A stretch of 64,000 nt of DNA from Bryoerythrophyllum caledonicum (lineage: Eukaryota > Streptophyta > Bryopsida > Pottiales > Pottiaceae), in NCBI GenBank assembly GCA_963971425.1, contig OZ020524.1, forward strand, positions 14,697,845 through 14,761,844, in the 5' to 3' direction. Every line of letters starts with the position of its first letter. Position 1 is the first letter of the stretch. Below the pieces are notes generated by a model. The model saw nothing but the letters and a program-made list of their open reading frames with translations, ran no database searches and was not told the DNA's origin. A program made the translations under genes and the position numbers. Below, in pieces: positions 32,668-43,717 of the stretch.

Positions 32668-35254
32668 CTAGGATCTTCCGGGGAGTGATCTCCTAGGAAA
32701 AATGTCCACCGCGAATGCCGTTGTGCAACTCTTTCATGATCAGGTCCGATTGCACCGGGTCCAGCACTCGCCGAAGGACTAAATCTTGGCCACGTTTGTG
32801 AAGGATCCGCTTCCGTTGATGAGGGTAAATTGCAACGATTTGAGGATCAGCTTCCGTTGCTCGTCCCTTGTCAACTTTGGGCGTAAGATGCTAGTCCGAA
32901 GGTACGACACCACATCCGTCAGCCACTCGGCCTGAACATAGAACAACCCGGCGTCGCCAGTTTGGTCTTCAATGTAGGTTGCCGGCTCTTCATTAGGTAG
33001 TCAAAATAAGACATCTGCGACTCCGTGTGACTTTCCGAGCTTGTAGACCACTCTGAAGTTGTATTCCTGGAATAAAAGCAACCACCGGGCAATCCTTCCG
33101 AACACCTGGAGCTTGTTAACCAAATAAATCAAAGCCATGTGAATCGTGATCAACATAAAATACCACTTTATTACCCAATAAATAATGCCGGTACTTCTTT
33201 AAAGCATACACCATCGCTAGGGCTTCACACTCTATAGTCGTATAATTCTTCTCGGCTGAATTTAGCAGCCTGGACGTGTAAGAGATGGGCTGGTCGCCCT
33301 TGCCGATCGGGTTCTGGACTAGCATTGACCCTACCGCAAGGTTTGAGGCATCCATGTGGATGTAGAACTCCAAGTCCCTGTGTGGGACGATCAAGATCGA
33401 GGCGTCCTAGTAACGCCGTTTGATGTCCAGCCAGGCTGCCTCACATTGGTCCGTCCAAACAAACTCTTGAGTCTTGCGCATGAGTCTGGTGATTGGCTCC
33501 ATGATATGCGCGTAGAATTTAATGTAAATCCTATTGAATTGGGCAAACCCATTGAACACCTGAATGTCCGCCGGTTTGGTTGGCCTGGGCATTCGCTGGA
33601 CTACCTCCAACTTCTTTGCATCCGGAAACTTCCCGGCTTAAGACACAATGTGTCCGAGGATAATTCCAGAGAAGACCAGGAAGACACACTTCTCCGGGTT
33701 CAGGCTAATGCCGTACTCCCGGCACTTCTCAAAACACTTCTGAAGCTTCTCAAGATAAGTGACCATGTCATTGTACACGGTAAAGTCATCTAAAAACAAC
33801 TTCTTAAACACGTCAATGTAGTCCCGGAAGGCCTTATTCACCGCTCGCTGGTATGTCGGGGGTGCATTCTTCAACCCGAACGGCATAACGATGCGCACAA
33901 AAGCACCCCAGTCCGTCACGAAGGCAGTCTTATACTGGTCTTCCGGTGCTATCTTGATCTGATGGTACCCGTAATACCCGTCCAAGAATGAATACACGTC
34001 GTGCCTAGCCACTGTGTTCAAGACCTACTTTGTAAATGGCAGCGAGTACGGGTCTTTCTTTGTGGCACCATTGAAGTTCCTGAAGTCAATGCAAATCCAG
34101 AGTTTCCCGTTCTTCTTCGGGACCACAACGATGGGAGTTAACTAGGTTGCATCCTCCACAGGGCTAATAAACTCGGCTTGTAAAAGTTTGTCAAGGTCAT
34201 TCTTGATAATACTTGCGTAATTCGGATTCATTCGGTACCGGGCTTGATGAGCCGGTGGGATGTCCTTCTCCAATACAAACCGGTGTTCAGCCAGGGATGG
34301 CGGAATACCCTTTAGGTCTTTATATGTCCATGCAAACATGTCCTTGTATGCGTGGAATAAAGCTTCAGCTTGGGCCATCAATCCTGGGGTCAAGTCGGCA
34401 TTGACCTGGAGATACTTGGGCTCCTCCAGGGTTCCCACGTTGATTTTCCGGAGCTGTTCAGACTCCGGGAGACTCCATCCGGCGACCTTCATTGACTGCA
34501 CGTTAACCCGGGCAGGTATCTCGTCCACAAGGATGTCACCCTCCACATAAGTGTAAAAGTGGTCCGGATACTCTCTGGGTTGGGCTGCTGCTGGGATGTC
34601 TTGGTGGTCTTCGGAGTCACACCGACCTTGCAAAAATGGACCAGGCACCACCGGCTCGCCAGGTTGTCCCGGAGGTAGGCTTGTGTCCGGCGTCGGGCTG
34701 AAGTTTGGTAAAGTCACCGTCCCGACCGCCAGGACCTTGGGTTCAGTCTCCAACCACCGGGCTTCCTCTTCCTCCGTCAGCCCTTGTGCAAAATTGTAAC
34801 ATACTAAGACCGTCGGGAGCTTTGGCCGTGGTCCCGTTTTCGGGTTCACCCGGATGGTCTTGACCGTTCCGGCTCCCGGGATGGTCACTAGGTTGTTACC
34901 CCAGTCATGCATAGCCTTCGCATCAATCAACCAAGGTCGTCCGAGGAGCATGCTATATGCCTCGTTCACCTCTTTGTTGTTGATGACCGTCAAGGTGATT
35001 AGGTAGGGGATGTCATGAATGTAAATTTTTACATTCTTGATCACTTCCACCGGTTCCATCGTGGTCTGATCAGCCATCTTAAGTCGGTATGGTGCCGGCT
35101 GAGTTGCGCTGAGACCCAGCCTCTTCCGTTCCTCCTCAGTAAGCAGGTTGACTCCGGACCCATCGTTGATTAGAACACTGGCTAGCGTTCCATTTCCGAC
35201 CCTGACTGTCATTACCAGTAGGTTCCGATCAACATCCACGGAAGAAGTCAACAC
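32668..35254 (-). pseudogene. Protease, reverse transcriptase, RNase H and integrase N-terminus
   Basis: From 35254 on the minus strand: a protease-like segment LINDGSGVNLLTEEE (the usual D-G/T-G active-site Asp is Asn), a linker, RT with VVVPKKNGKLWICIDFRNFN, YGYHQIKIAPEDQYKTAFVT, PFGLKNAPPTYQRAVN and the FLDD box in KLFLDDFTVY, then RNase H with FYIHMDASNLAVGSMLVQ and YTTIECEALAMVYALKKYRH. Stops at 34142 (TAG), 34022 (TAG), 33638 (TAA) and 33407 (TAG) are in one otherwise open frame. A short insertion near 33.14 kb shifts the frame before HMALIYLVNKLQVFGRIARW. The first half of the integrase finger (GIRGGHFS) is at about 32.71 kb. Confidence 0.8.
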
Positions 35255-35329
35255 TGGGTTCGTCTCCGGGATTGGACTTGATAAGGTCGGGGTCAGTTCT
35301 GGTGTGACTGGTCTTGGAGCTGCCGGAGA

Positions 35330-38269
35330 CTACGTGGCCGGAAAAAGGTGGGCTCTCATATACTCAGTGAGGTTGGGTGCTATATGTAAGAGCTGCCCGA
35401 CCGTCATTGTGATTGGAACCTCCAGTATCGTCCGGCTTACGGTATGAAAAGCCTCCTCCGGGCTGATGTTTGGGACTGGTGGTGACGCCGGCTGAAGAGA
35501 CTGGAGTACATTCGTGTCCGGGACTTCTGCCCAGTTTGCCGCCATGTGTGCTTCGTGCCATCTTCATTCGGGCTGGCTGGGAGTTCTCCCGATGGTGCGG
35601 CCTGGTTAGTGGCGTCTTTCTGCTGGATGTCTTGTATGGTCTTGATCATGTCGTCTCAAAGGCGCTCTTCGGCCTACCACTGCTCCGGTGTCCGGGCTTC
35701 TGAGACTCTATCTTCCTGATCAGGAGGTGGTAAGCCGGCCTTCAACCGCTGCGCTCTTGTGAGGCTGGCTACCTCCACTTTCGCCTCTTCTTCTAGCAGC
35801 CGGATGGTGACGCTACTTACATGGTGTTCGGGTCTCCCTTGTGCCTTGGTGGAAGATGCTAGAAACGCCTCCCATTCATGCCTATGCGGGCAGTTGTAGT
35901 GCCAATAACCGGGTTGCTTGCATAGAAAACATACCTTCGGCTCGGTATTTCTCATGTTGCAATTCCTGCCGGGTTGTACATATTGAGGCCGGGAGTAACT
36001 TCCCTGACTTGGTTGGGGCTAGGGGTTTCCAGTAGCCGGCTTGATGACGACTTCATGCACCCCGACTGCGTTACTGTCACTGGTCCTATCAGCTGGACCT
36101 TGGAAATTTGTTGGGTTAAACCAGCATTCAGCCTCTGTATAGTGGCCCGACCGCTTGCATCCGTTGCAATACTTTAGGATGCCTCATGGGCGGGTGCCTT
36201 GTTGGTTGGACCGGACCCCTTGCTGCCGCTATCACTTCTCCGGACTTCAACCCGGGTTGCCTTCCCCATTGAGTCAGTAGAATTTTCTTCACATCGGAGG
36301 GCTGCATCGACCAGCTCAGTCAAATTCCTGACTGCTACCACACTGGTAGAGACTTTGATATAATCCAGTAGGCCAGCCCGAAATTTAGTAAGACGGAAGC
36401 CCTCGCCCAGGTCTGACTGCAAACATTTAATTAGAGTCATAAACCGGTCGTAGTAATCCTGGATCTTCTCCCAGTCTTGTTGCTTAAATGATTTCAGCTC
36501 CCGGTAGACCGCCTCATCTATGGTCTACTCTCGGTATCGGCTCCGGAATGTTGCTTTGGCCTCCTCCCAAGTACAGTCCAGGTGGTTCTCTTGAAATGTT
36601 TCATACCAGGCTCCCACCTTATCAATCAAGGTAGTGCCAAATAAATTAATAATGACTTGCTCTTGGCGTTCATCATTATGGCACAATGTGCACTCAAATT
36701 GCCGGATATGCGCATTCGGGTTATCTCCTTCCTTGTACTGGACATAAGGCAAGGGTTTTCGATGACCCAATGTCCTTGTGGTCGGTAAACTTCTGGCTGC
36801 CGGTTCCGTTAGCATCCCGGGGCCTGCTGCCAAGGCTGGTGGTCTTGGAGGGTCACCGGGCGGCCAGTAACTTCGAACACCTCGACCATCGCCACGGGTA
36901 ACCGGGTGTCCGGCTTCTGGCTTAGCAGCTCTCCAGGTGTCCACCGGTGGATAAACTCCACCCGTCAGGTGATCCATATAGTCCACCGGCATTGCTGGTC
37001 TCCGGCTTGCTCCATGTGGTGGGATATTACTCCCCCGGTTGATAGACGGACCTGGGTATGTACCCGGGTCTGGTGGCCCATGTATAAGGGCTGGACCCAG
37101 AACCGGTCGTCCACCCAGGCCTCTGGTTTGCCACTCACTAGGGTCGGGTATCCTTGGTGGAAGTCGGGGTGCTCCGTAAAACCCCTCTCCAAAGACATTC
37201 CGCCACCGCGCCAACGGGTCTGGTGGTGGTAGTTTGGTGTGAACGGGCTGCTTGGGTGGTTCCATCATCGTCTTTGATTCTTGCCAAAGTCGGTAAGACT
37301 CTTGCTGCATAGCCCGGGTTTGCTCCTTCTTCCTTTCTAGCTCTTGGTATGGGCATATCGACGTTGGTCCTCCAACTGTTGCCTCTCAGCTTCTTGCCAT
37401 CGAGTTACTTGCTCCTGATCCTTCAGGGAGCCCATAACATCGGCTAGGTTAGGGAGTGGCCTGAATGCCGGCGGCTCTCCACCGCCACGTTCGACAGGGT
37501 CTTGAAGCTCTTTCATTCGAGTACGGTATAGGTTCTCTCTGTCCCTCCGGTGTCGTGCATCATGTTCGTCTTCTGCTTAGGCTCTCCAGGCCTCATATCT
37601 CCAGTAGTCCTCCGGGGTGTCTTCGGCCGGTTCCGTAAAAAACTCTTTCTGAAATGGGGGTGCTGTCGGTGACAAGTGAATCGGGTCAGCATCCCGGTGT
37701 CCAGGGGTTGGGTACTCCATATGCGGTCCATACCTCCTCGGCTGGTCTAGTTCAAGCTTCCTTCTGATCCGCTCCAGGCTATCTGGCAGGTTAGCTGGTG
37801 TGCGATTCTCCTTCGGTGTTGGGGGTAGACTGGTCACTTCATCAAAATGCACCTTCATGGTCACCTCCCAAGGGTCCGGGTGCCAATGGTACACGACTGG
37901 GAGTTTCTCCATGTGAAAGTCCCTTCTTTGTATCTCTGGTTGTCTTCTGTCTTCACCAATTGGCTGCCAGTCCCCCATCCTTGGAATTGCTGACCGCCGG
38001 GTTAAGCTCTGGGTTGTCGGCCAGGTTGCCCTTCTGGATAGTCCGATCTCCAGGGTAGGTTCTGGGATAATTCCGGTCTCTCCAATTCCATCTCTCTCGT
38101 GTGGTGAATGTGAGGCTTGTTGTGCCCTGGCCTCCGAGCTCATATGTGGTCCGCCCATGACCGTATTAACCTCGAGTTTGTCCGGCCGCAGTACTAACCA
38201 GGTTGTACGCGGTTGCTGGAATTGACTCCCTACATCTCCTAGACCTCCTCCTCCCTCGTCACCATCCAT
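35330..38269 (-). pseudogene. gag region with zinc knuckles
   Basis: Fragmented gag on minus. The core at 37310-36180 includes NAHIRQFECTL, IINLFGTTLIDKVGAWYETF and, after one TAG (36525), TIDEAVYRELKSFKQQDW, typical of retrotransposon gag. After a frame change two Cys/His knuckle-like motifs follow: CNGCKRSGHYTEAEC near 36.15 kb and CFLCKQPGYWHYNC near 35.92 kb. The N-terminal part (38269-37577) is Pro/Arg-rich and acidic without a known domain. Several TAG and one TGA interrupt it. Confidence 0.7.
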
Positions 38270-39729
38270 GCTGAGTGAATTGTCTTCTGCTTCCGGTGAC
38301 TGACTTCCGTTGTTGGCCTAGCCGAGTTGTCTTGCCAGCTACTTCAGTATCCGGTCTTCCCTGGGTGCCCGGGTAGTGATCGAGGATCTCCTTTGTCCTC
38401 CATCCTTCCTGTGGTCCTCCCTTTCCGGGTGCCGATATATTGCCCTGGTCATGCAATCCCGCCAACCATCCACTATCTTTTCTCCTTTTCGGTTAGCAGT
38501 GCATTCCTCTAGTCTAGGTGCTGCTTAGTGAGTAGTGTTCGCATATCGTAGCTGGAATTTTCCTTTGCATTTTTAACCTACTAACATAACATCAAAATTT
38601 TCCCAATTTCCTTTTCTTTTTAATTTTTAGTTTTTTACTTAAAAGATGTGTTTCCGGAAACTTACCTGGTCGGGGTGTACCAATCTCCTTCTGTAGTGGA
38701 ACAATCCCCTGGTCCGGGTGGTGCACGGGTTAACCCGGGTAGTGGTGGAAGCTGACCGGGTGTCGTTCTTAAACCCTAAACCTCTAGTCACCGGAGTTGT
38801 CACTCTTCTGGTCTGGAATTGCTAGTGTTGGCTGGAGGTGGAAGGCCTCCGGGTCTCCGGGTATCACTGGAAATGAGCTGATGGCCGGGTTGGGACTCCA
38901 CGATGACTTCCGCTTGAAGGCCTCCGCGTCTCCGGATGTCACTTGGAAGTGATTGGATGTTCGGGTTGGGAATCTGGGTTGACTTCAGCTTAAAGGCCTT
39001 CGGGTCTCCGGGTGTCACTAGAGGTGGTCGGATGTCCGGGTTGGGACTCCGGGTTGACTTCAACTTAAAACTACCTCTATAACTGCCGCTAAACATTTAG
39101 AAAAGCTCGCTAAACGTCAAGAAAGTTCCGCTAAACATCCACACAAATTACAAAGGTGTGATCAGGAGCAAAAAAATCAAAAATCAAAAATTCGAGATGG
39201 GAAGGAGGAAAACTTTCCTTGAGATTTGTTGTTGGCTGCCGACTGTTCTCGGCTCGCGATGAACTGTTGCCCGGCCTACTCTAGCTCCTGGTTACCTCCA
39301 CCTCCTGCTCTTGGACACGGGGGTGGGCTGGACTGCTGCCTGGACTGGGCCTGGGCTGCTGCCTGGTTGGGTCGGGACTGCTGCCGAGACTGCTGCCTGG
39401 ACTTGGTCTGGACTACGGCTGGGATTAGGCCTAAACTGCTGCTAGGACTGGGTCTGAACTGCTGCCTAGTCTAGGCCTGAACTACTGACTGCCGGCTCTA
39501 AGACGTCTGGAAACCCTAATTTTGCATTTTCTCAAAAAATACAATTATTAGGGTTTTTTCAAAATCCCACAAAATCCTAGTAGTGCAATGTGCATGGAAG
39601 GACTCTAAACCTGAGATGCAACTCAAAAAACATCCAAAATTTTTAAAAACAAGTTCTAAAACCCTTGATCTAGATCTCCAAGCTTCAAACCCTAGTTGCC
39701 TTCTTGTAGCAAGATCCACATGATTCGAA
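38270..39729. other. Gypsy leader region
   Basis: Between the right LTR and gag. It contains a 75-bp tandem repeat (38844-39068) and, at 39.29-39.48 kb, short repeats of GGACTGCTGCCTGG type. No gene recognised. Confidence 0.45.
38844..39068. repeat. Tandem repeat, about 75 bp, three units
   Basis: Units start with GGCCTYCGSGTCTCCGG at 38844, 38919 and 38995. The period is a multiple of three, and the minus strand reads 25-residue repeats (FKLKSTRSPNP type), so it may once have been coding. Confidence 0.65.
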
Positions 39730-39747
39730 CTTGTGCATGGTCGCCAA
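39730..39747 (-). promoter_or_regulatory. Primer-binding-like site
   Basis: On the minus strand TTGGCGACCATGCACAAG follows the LTR end directly. It could pair with the 3' end of a tRNA ending GGTCGCCA; the tRNA is not identified. Confidence 0.5.
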
Positions 39748-39928
39748 TGTTAAAGGAAGGTTGATCTACTAACTCACTTTCACATAAACCCTAGACACCC
39801 TAATGAAACCCTGATTTGCTCAAAACTCCCCATAAAACCTCAAATCATGTCGGATTTTATTGGCTAGCTGATAGTTTTTACATGGCAAAGTCTCTCCAAG
39901 TCAATGTGACTTCAAAACACACTACAAA
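39748..39928 (-). repeat. 5' LTR fragment of the Gypsy element
   Basis: Matches the first 185 bp of the left LTR, then stops at CACACTACAAAA. Beyond it, from CTGTCGTACC, the sequence is unrelated. Confidence 0.75.
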
Positions 39929-40650
39929 ACTGTCGTACCACGGATTTTCAAAAAAATTAGTTAGGTAGATAAGGCGGTTAAAGTTAAACAACATAGTTAA
40001 GTTTTTGAATTATTCTAAACAAGTATTAGCCATTAGGTAGAATTAAGGTAGGAAGAATAAAAGGTTATTTCAAAACCTTAATAGAGCTAAGGGGAACAGG
40101 GTTGTTCGGTTGTCCGTCCGTCCGGCAGTGTCCGTCCGTCCGGCTGTCCGTCCGGTAGAGGCTGTTGTCCGTCCGATAAGGGTCAACCCTGGTTTGACCA
40201 TGACTCGAGGTAAATCAACTTACCCACTGCCACGAAGGCGACTACGTGGCTGACACGTCGTCAACAGGGTCGCGCGCGTGCAGACAGGGGGGCGGGCGTG
40301 TGAATGGGGCGAACGCGTACGGAGATGGGTCGGGCACGTACAGAAGGGTCCGAGCGCATACGAGGGAGGACCAGGCGCGTACCGTGTTGGGCCGGGCGCG
40401 TACAGGGGAGGACCAGGCACGTACCGTGAGGGGCCGGGCGCATGCAGAGAGGACCGCGAGCGTACCGCAAGGGGCCGGGCTCGCGCGGTGAAGGGCCAGG
40501 CGCATACTTGGAAGGGTTGGCGCGTCCGACCAAGGCGGCGCGTGTTCATGGAGGGGTTGCGCGCGTTCGTGGAGGGGGCTGGGCCGGGCGCGTGGCCTTT
40601 GGGGTTGCGCGCAAACGGGTATTGAATTCAGGGGTCACGCGCGCTCTCTC
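39929..40650. repeat. GC-rich tandem repeat block and flank
   Basis: After 340 bp with GTCCGTCCG repeats (40.11-40.18 kb), a block at about 40,270-40,620 is built from 40-41 bp units, each two half-units: GGGCCGGGCGCGTAC and GGACCAGGCGCGTACCGTG. Very CpG-rich. Open in most frames, but this follows from composition and is not evidence of a gene. Confidence 0.6.
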
Positions 40651-40999
40651 ACTTCTTAACATGCATGAGCTTCATGTTGCAATGTGTATGAAAAATGTTA
40701 ATCTTTTATTTATCACGAGATGGGCAAAAAACACCGTTACATCACAATGCTAGTACATATTGCAAAATGATCAACAATTAAAACCTTCACTATCAGAGAA
40801 TGGGCGTCTGGAGCAAGTAGTACAACCAATTGGCGATATTGTGATTTGTATGCAGCGCCCTATGGGTACATCTCCTGGCGCAAACTATATTTTTGGAGAC
40901 CTTCCACATCCACTTATATTCTTGGATCATTGAAATGAAGCACGTCAACGTTCTGAAGTTGATTCACTTGAGAGATCTCCACCAAAGCCGGCAAGACTA

Positions 41000-41977
41000 G
41001 TGAAATCAATATTTGCCACGTGGTTGGGTTTAGTGGCGTGTAACATATCTACGGCCATTCCCACGATCCTTCAAGGAGATTTCCAGGGATCTAAGATTTT
41101 TATCATTGACGATTGTATAGACAGAGTTTCATTCTTATACAATGAGTTGTCCGACAATTTCCAAAGACAATTGTTGGTGAGGACTCGTGGAACAAGTATT
41201 AGTTGTAATATCGTACATGAGACCGAAGAGGCATTTGGTGGAGTGAGGAATGAAGACGACAATGAGGATGGAGGTGGTTTACATGAGAGATTGTCACATT
41301 CAGGTACCACTGAAGATTCCTCATCTTATAGTAGCCCGAGCTATAGGACTTCAGACACTGATGAAGATGAAGTAAACCAGTCTCCTCCAACAAAGAAGAT
41401 TCCATCAACGCAGCGGGCGGTGGAAGATACTTCAAGGGAGACGTCTGCGATACCTATAGAGAGGATGCAATCTACCGGTGTAGTGGATGTTAGTTTGGCG
41501 GGTGTGGCGAGAGGGGGCGTACATTTGATGTTTCTAGGCTGGAGATTGGGAAAGAAGAATTAGACTCATTGGAATTTTTTCTGATGCAGAGGAGGATTTC
41601 ACAGTTTTCGATGCCTTCTCAATTTAGAGCCAATATTGGAGACACATGAGACGTTTGGAGGTACTCAGAGTGACACCACACCAAGTTTGCCTTCCATTCC
41701 AAGATCTAGCATATCCGAGGACATCATTGCATTTCAGGGGGCCTTCTCCTCAGAACGAGATATGTCCTTCAATACAGAGGATGGATTTTTCTACAATGAT
41801 GATAGCGTAAGGCATATGTGGGAGGGTGTTCCTGGCAATTACCGATATGTTGAGTGTGCGTCAATTACTATCGAAGGTGTGGAATATCGTCCAGAGCAGG
41901 ATCATGAACTGTCCGCTATGGTAGGTAGCGCCATTGGACACGTAGAGGGAGTCGTTGTGCTAGAAGATGAGCTCTAA
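41000..41977 (+). pseudogene. Unrecognised broken gene, acidic Ser-rich
   Basis: Two open stretches in the same frame (41000-41563 and 41636-41977) separated by stops; the +1 frame stays open between them, so at least one indel is likely. The first encodes a short hydrophobic start, then a Ser/Asp/Glu-rich segment (SSYSSPSYRTSDTDEDE). The second encodes SISEDIIAFQGAFSS and a WEGVPGNYRYVECASITIEG stretch. No family recognised. It may be a transposon accessory gene or a host gene remnant. Confidence 0.35.
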
Positions 41978-42599
41978 GCCCTAGAGCTACATATTATAGT
42001 AGAGCATGCACGCAGTTTAGGTGGCAAGTACGTTAGTATAATGCAATTTTAGATGTGTCTATCGTTCGGTGGGTGGTATATATTTATATATTGGGTGGTC
42101 CATATGATATGTTTGATTTTAGAATCTCTCAGCAATAGTGTGGAATTGCTTGATTATGTATGTTTTTGCATTATAAAACATAGTGAGGTACTATACACTG
42201 ACTTAGGAAATTGCATATATATTTTTGTATGTCTTACACATTGTATTTGTAGTGCAGTACTGTAAAATCCTATAATAACTAAAAACACATTTATAATCTC
42301 TTTGGGCACATGATTATAATTTTGTAGCACGATTTGCAAACTAGATTAGAAATCATATATTTTCTAAAAAAAGATAGCAAATGTAAAAAATATATTACTT
42401 ATATGAACATGAAGATGCCAATGTTTGACACGACAAACACCAAAATTTTGTGACAAAAAACATACTAAACTCTAGCCAAATTTTGATTTTTTTTTAATTT
42501 ATGAGCAAATAACTTGCGGCTTTCTACCAGCAACCAGTGCACTTGGCTAAGTGCATAATTGCTTAATTGCGTGTTTAGAGTGTCCTAGCAAAAGTTGTT

Positions 42600-42817
42600 G
42601 GAGTTGCTTGACGTGCCCGCTCTCCCCATTTGAACTTCAAAACCCTATAACTTTTTCATTAAATGTTGGATTGAGGAAAAAAATGAACTCACAATAATAT
42701 TTTGGTAATGTCCATATTCAGTAAGTATTTCAAAGAAAAATGTTTTAAATTGACACCACATGAACCTGCCCGAACCTTTTAGAGTCCCCCGAGGGAACTC
42801 TTGGAAATTTAGGGGTT
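42600..42817. repeat. Dispersed repeat, copy 1 (piggyBac-like right end)
   Basis: CCCGCTCTCC...AAAACCCTATA...TTTTTCATTAA and later segments match 52685-52893 with divergence. It ends TTTAGGGG followed by TTAA (42818-42821), the mirror of the TTAACCCCTAAA start of the element at 53638. The left end was not found. Confidence 0.45.
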
Positions 42818-42821
42818 AAAT

Positions 42822-43717
42822 GGATACTACAATAGTATTACATGGATATTGCGTATGTAATATAGGGATATCTAATTGGCATCATTTAGGTTTCACCTAG
42901 ACAAATTTCTTGAAATTTCTCAAAGAAAAAAGACAGCCTCTCTATTTTGAATTAATCATGTACAAAATTGACCACTCAAAAGGATAGTGTATGTGGAGTA
43001 TGAGCAATTTAGAAACGTAGATTTTTTTGAGAACTATGACTTCATTGCCTTTGTCACGGTTGTTTAGGGGTGTTAGCAAATTCTAGAATGTGCATGACTT
43101 TGTTGAAGCTTTGGCTTAAGCATGCATGAATAAGTCCTTATAGTCAAGCACCACGGCCTTGGTGTAGTGGTTTGTGTCATGGCATTGTGGTGAGGTGGTT
43201 GTGAGTTCAAGTCCCTATGCCGGCGTGGTGCTTACCACCATAGTCCACTCAATTGTGGTGGAGGGTCTTTGTAAGACATCGTTGCAGTGCTCAATCAAAG
43301 AGCATCCTCCAACGTTAGTAGCTCCAAGTCTCATAAATGAATGCCAAGCTTCACAGGATATCACAGGATGTACGTTGTTACACTCATTGGAGACTCGTAC
43401 TAGTTTTCTAACATCTGAAGTTTGTAAATATTCTAAAATTTAGCTTCAAGACGCTTCAGGCAGATCCTGCTTTTCAGGGTACAACATGACATGTAACTTT
43501 GAATTGGTACAGAGTAAGACTTTGTTGCAATTTCTGAGCGACCCTAGTGCTACTGCATCAGTGATCATCTCGAATCACAAATGAAATGAGTTGCAGGTCG
43601 TTGTCGGTGTCTACGAATAATACTTGTAAAGATCACTCAAGTGTGTTAGAATTTCAGAGTTCACAAAGTTGCTCTCATCACATCACAAGAACAAAAATCG
43701 CCCATATTTGTCAACTA
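42822..43717. other. Non-coding spacer with a tRNA-like SINE head
   Basis: AT-rich, no gene. At 43149-43232 a Pol III-type A-box-like TTGGTGTAGTGG (43159-43170) and a B-box-like GAGTTCAAGTCCC (43203-43215) are spaced as in tRNA-derived SINEs, and GCACCACG/CGTGGTGC forms an 8-bp end stem. A cloverleaf with a good T stem does not form, so it is not a functional tRNA. Confidence 0.35.

Larger units (their letters stand above)
23424..39928 (-). mobile_element. Decayed Ty3/Gypsy-type LTR retrotransposon
   Basis: Transcribed right to left. The left LTR is complete (23424-23967). The right LTR keeps only its inner 181 bp (39748-39928). Between them, on the minus strand, are a primer-binding-like site, gag with zinc knuckles, protease, RT, RNase H, integrase and a long extra ORF region downstream of integrase. 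RT/RNase H before integrase marks Ty3/Gypsy order. All ORFs carry stops and frame changes. A 1,707-bp insertion lies in the integrase. The outer end is lost at 39929, so no target duplication can be checked. Confidence 0.8.

Noticed and set aside
40220-40753. Arg/Gly-rich proteins
   Set aside because: All frames of the 40-bp tandem repeat are open because of composition and period.
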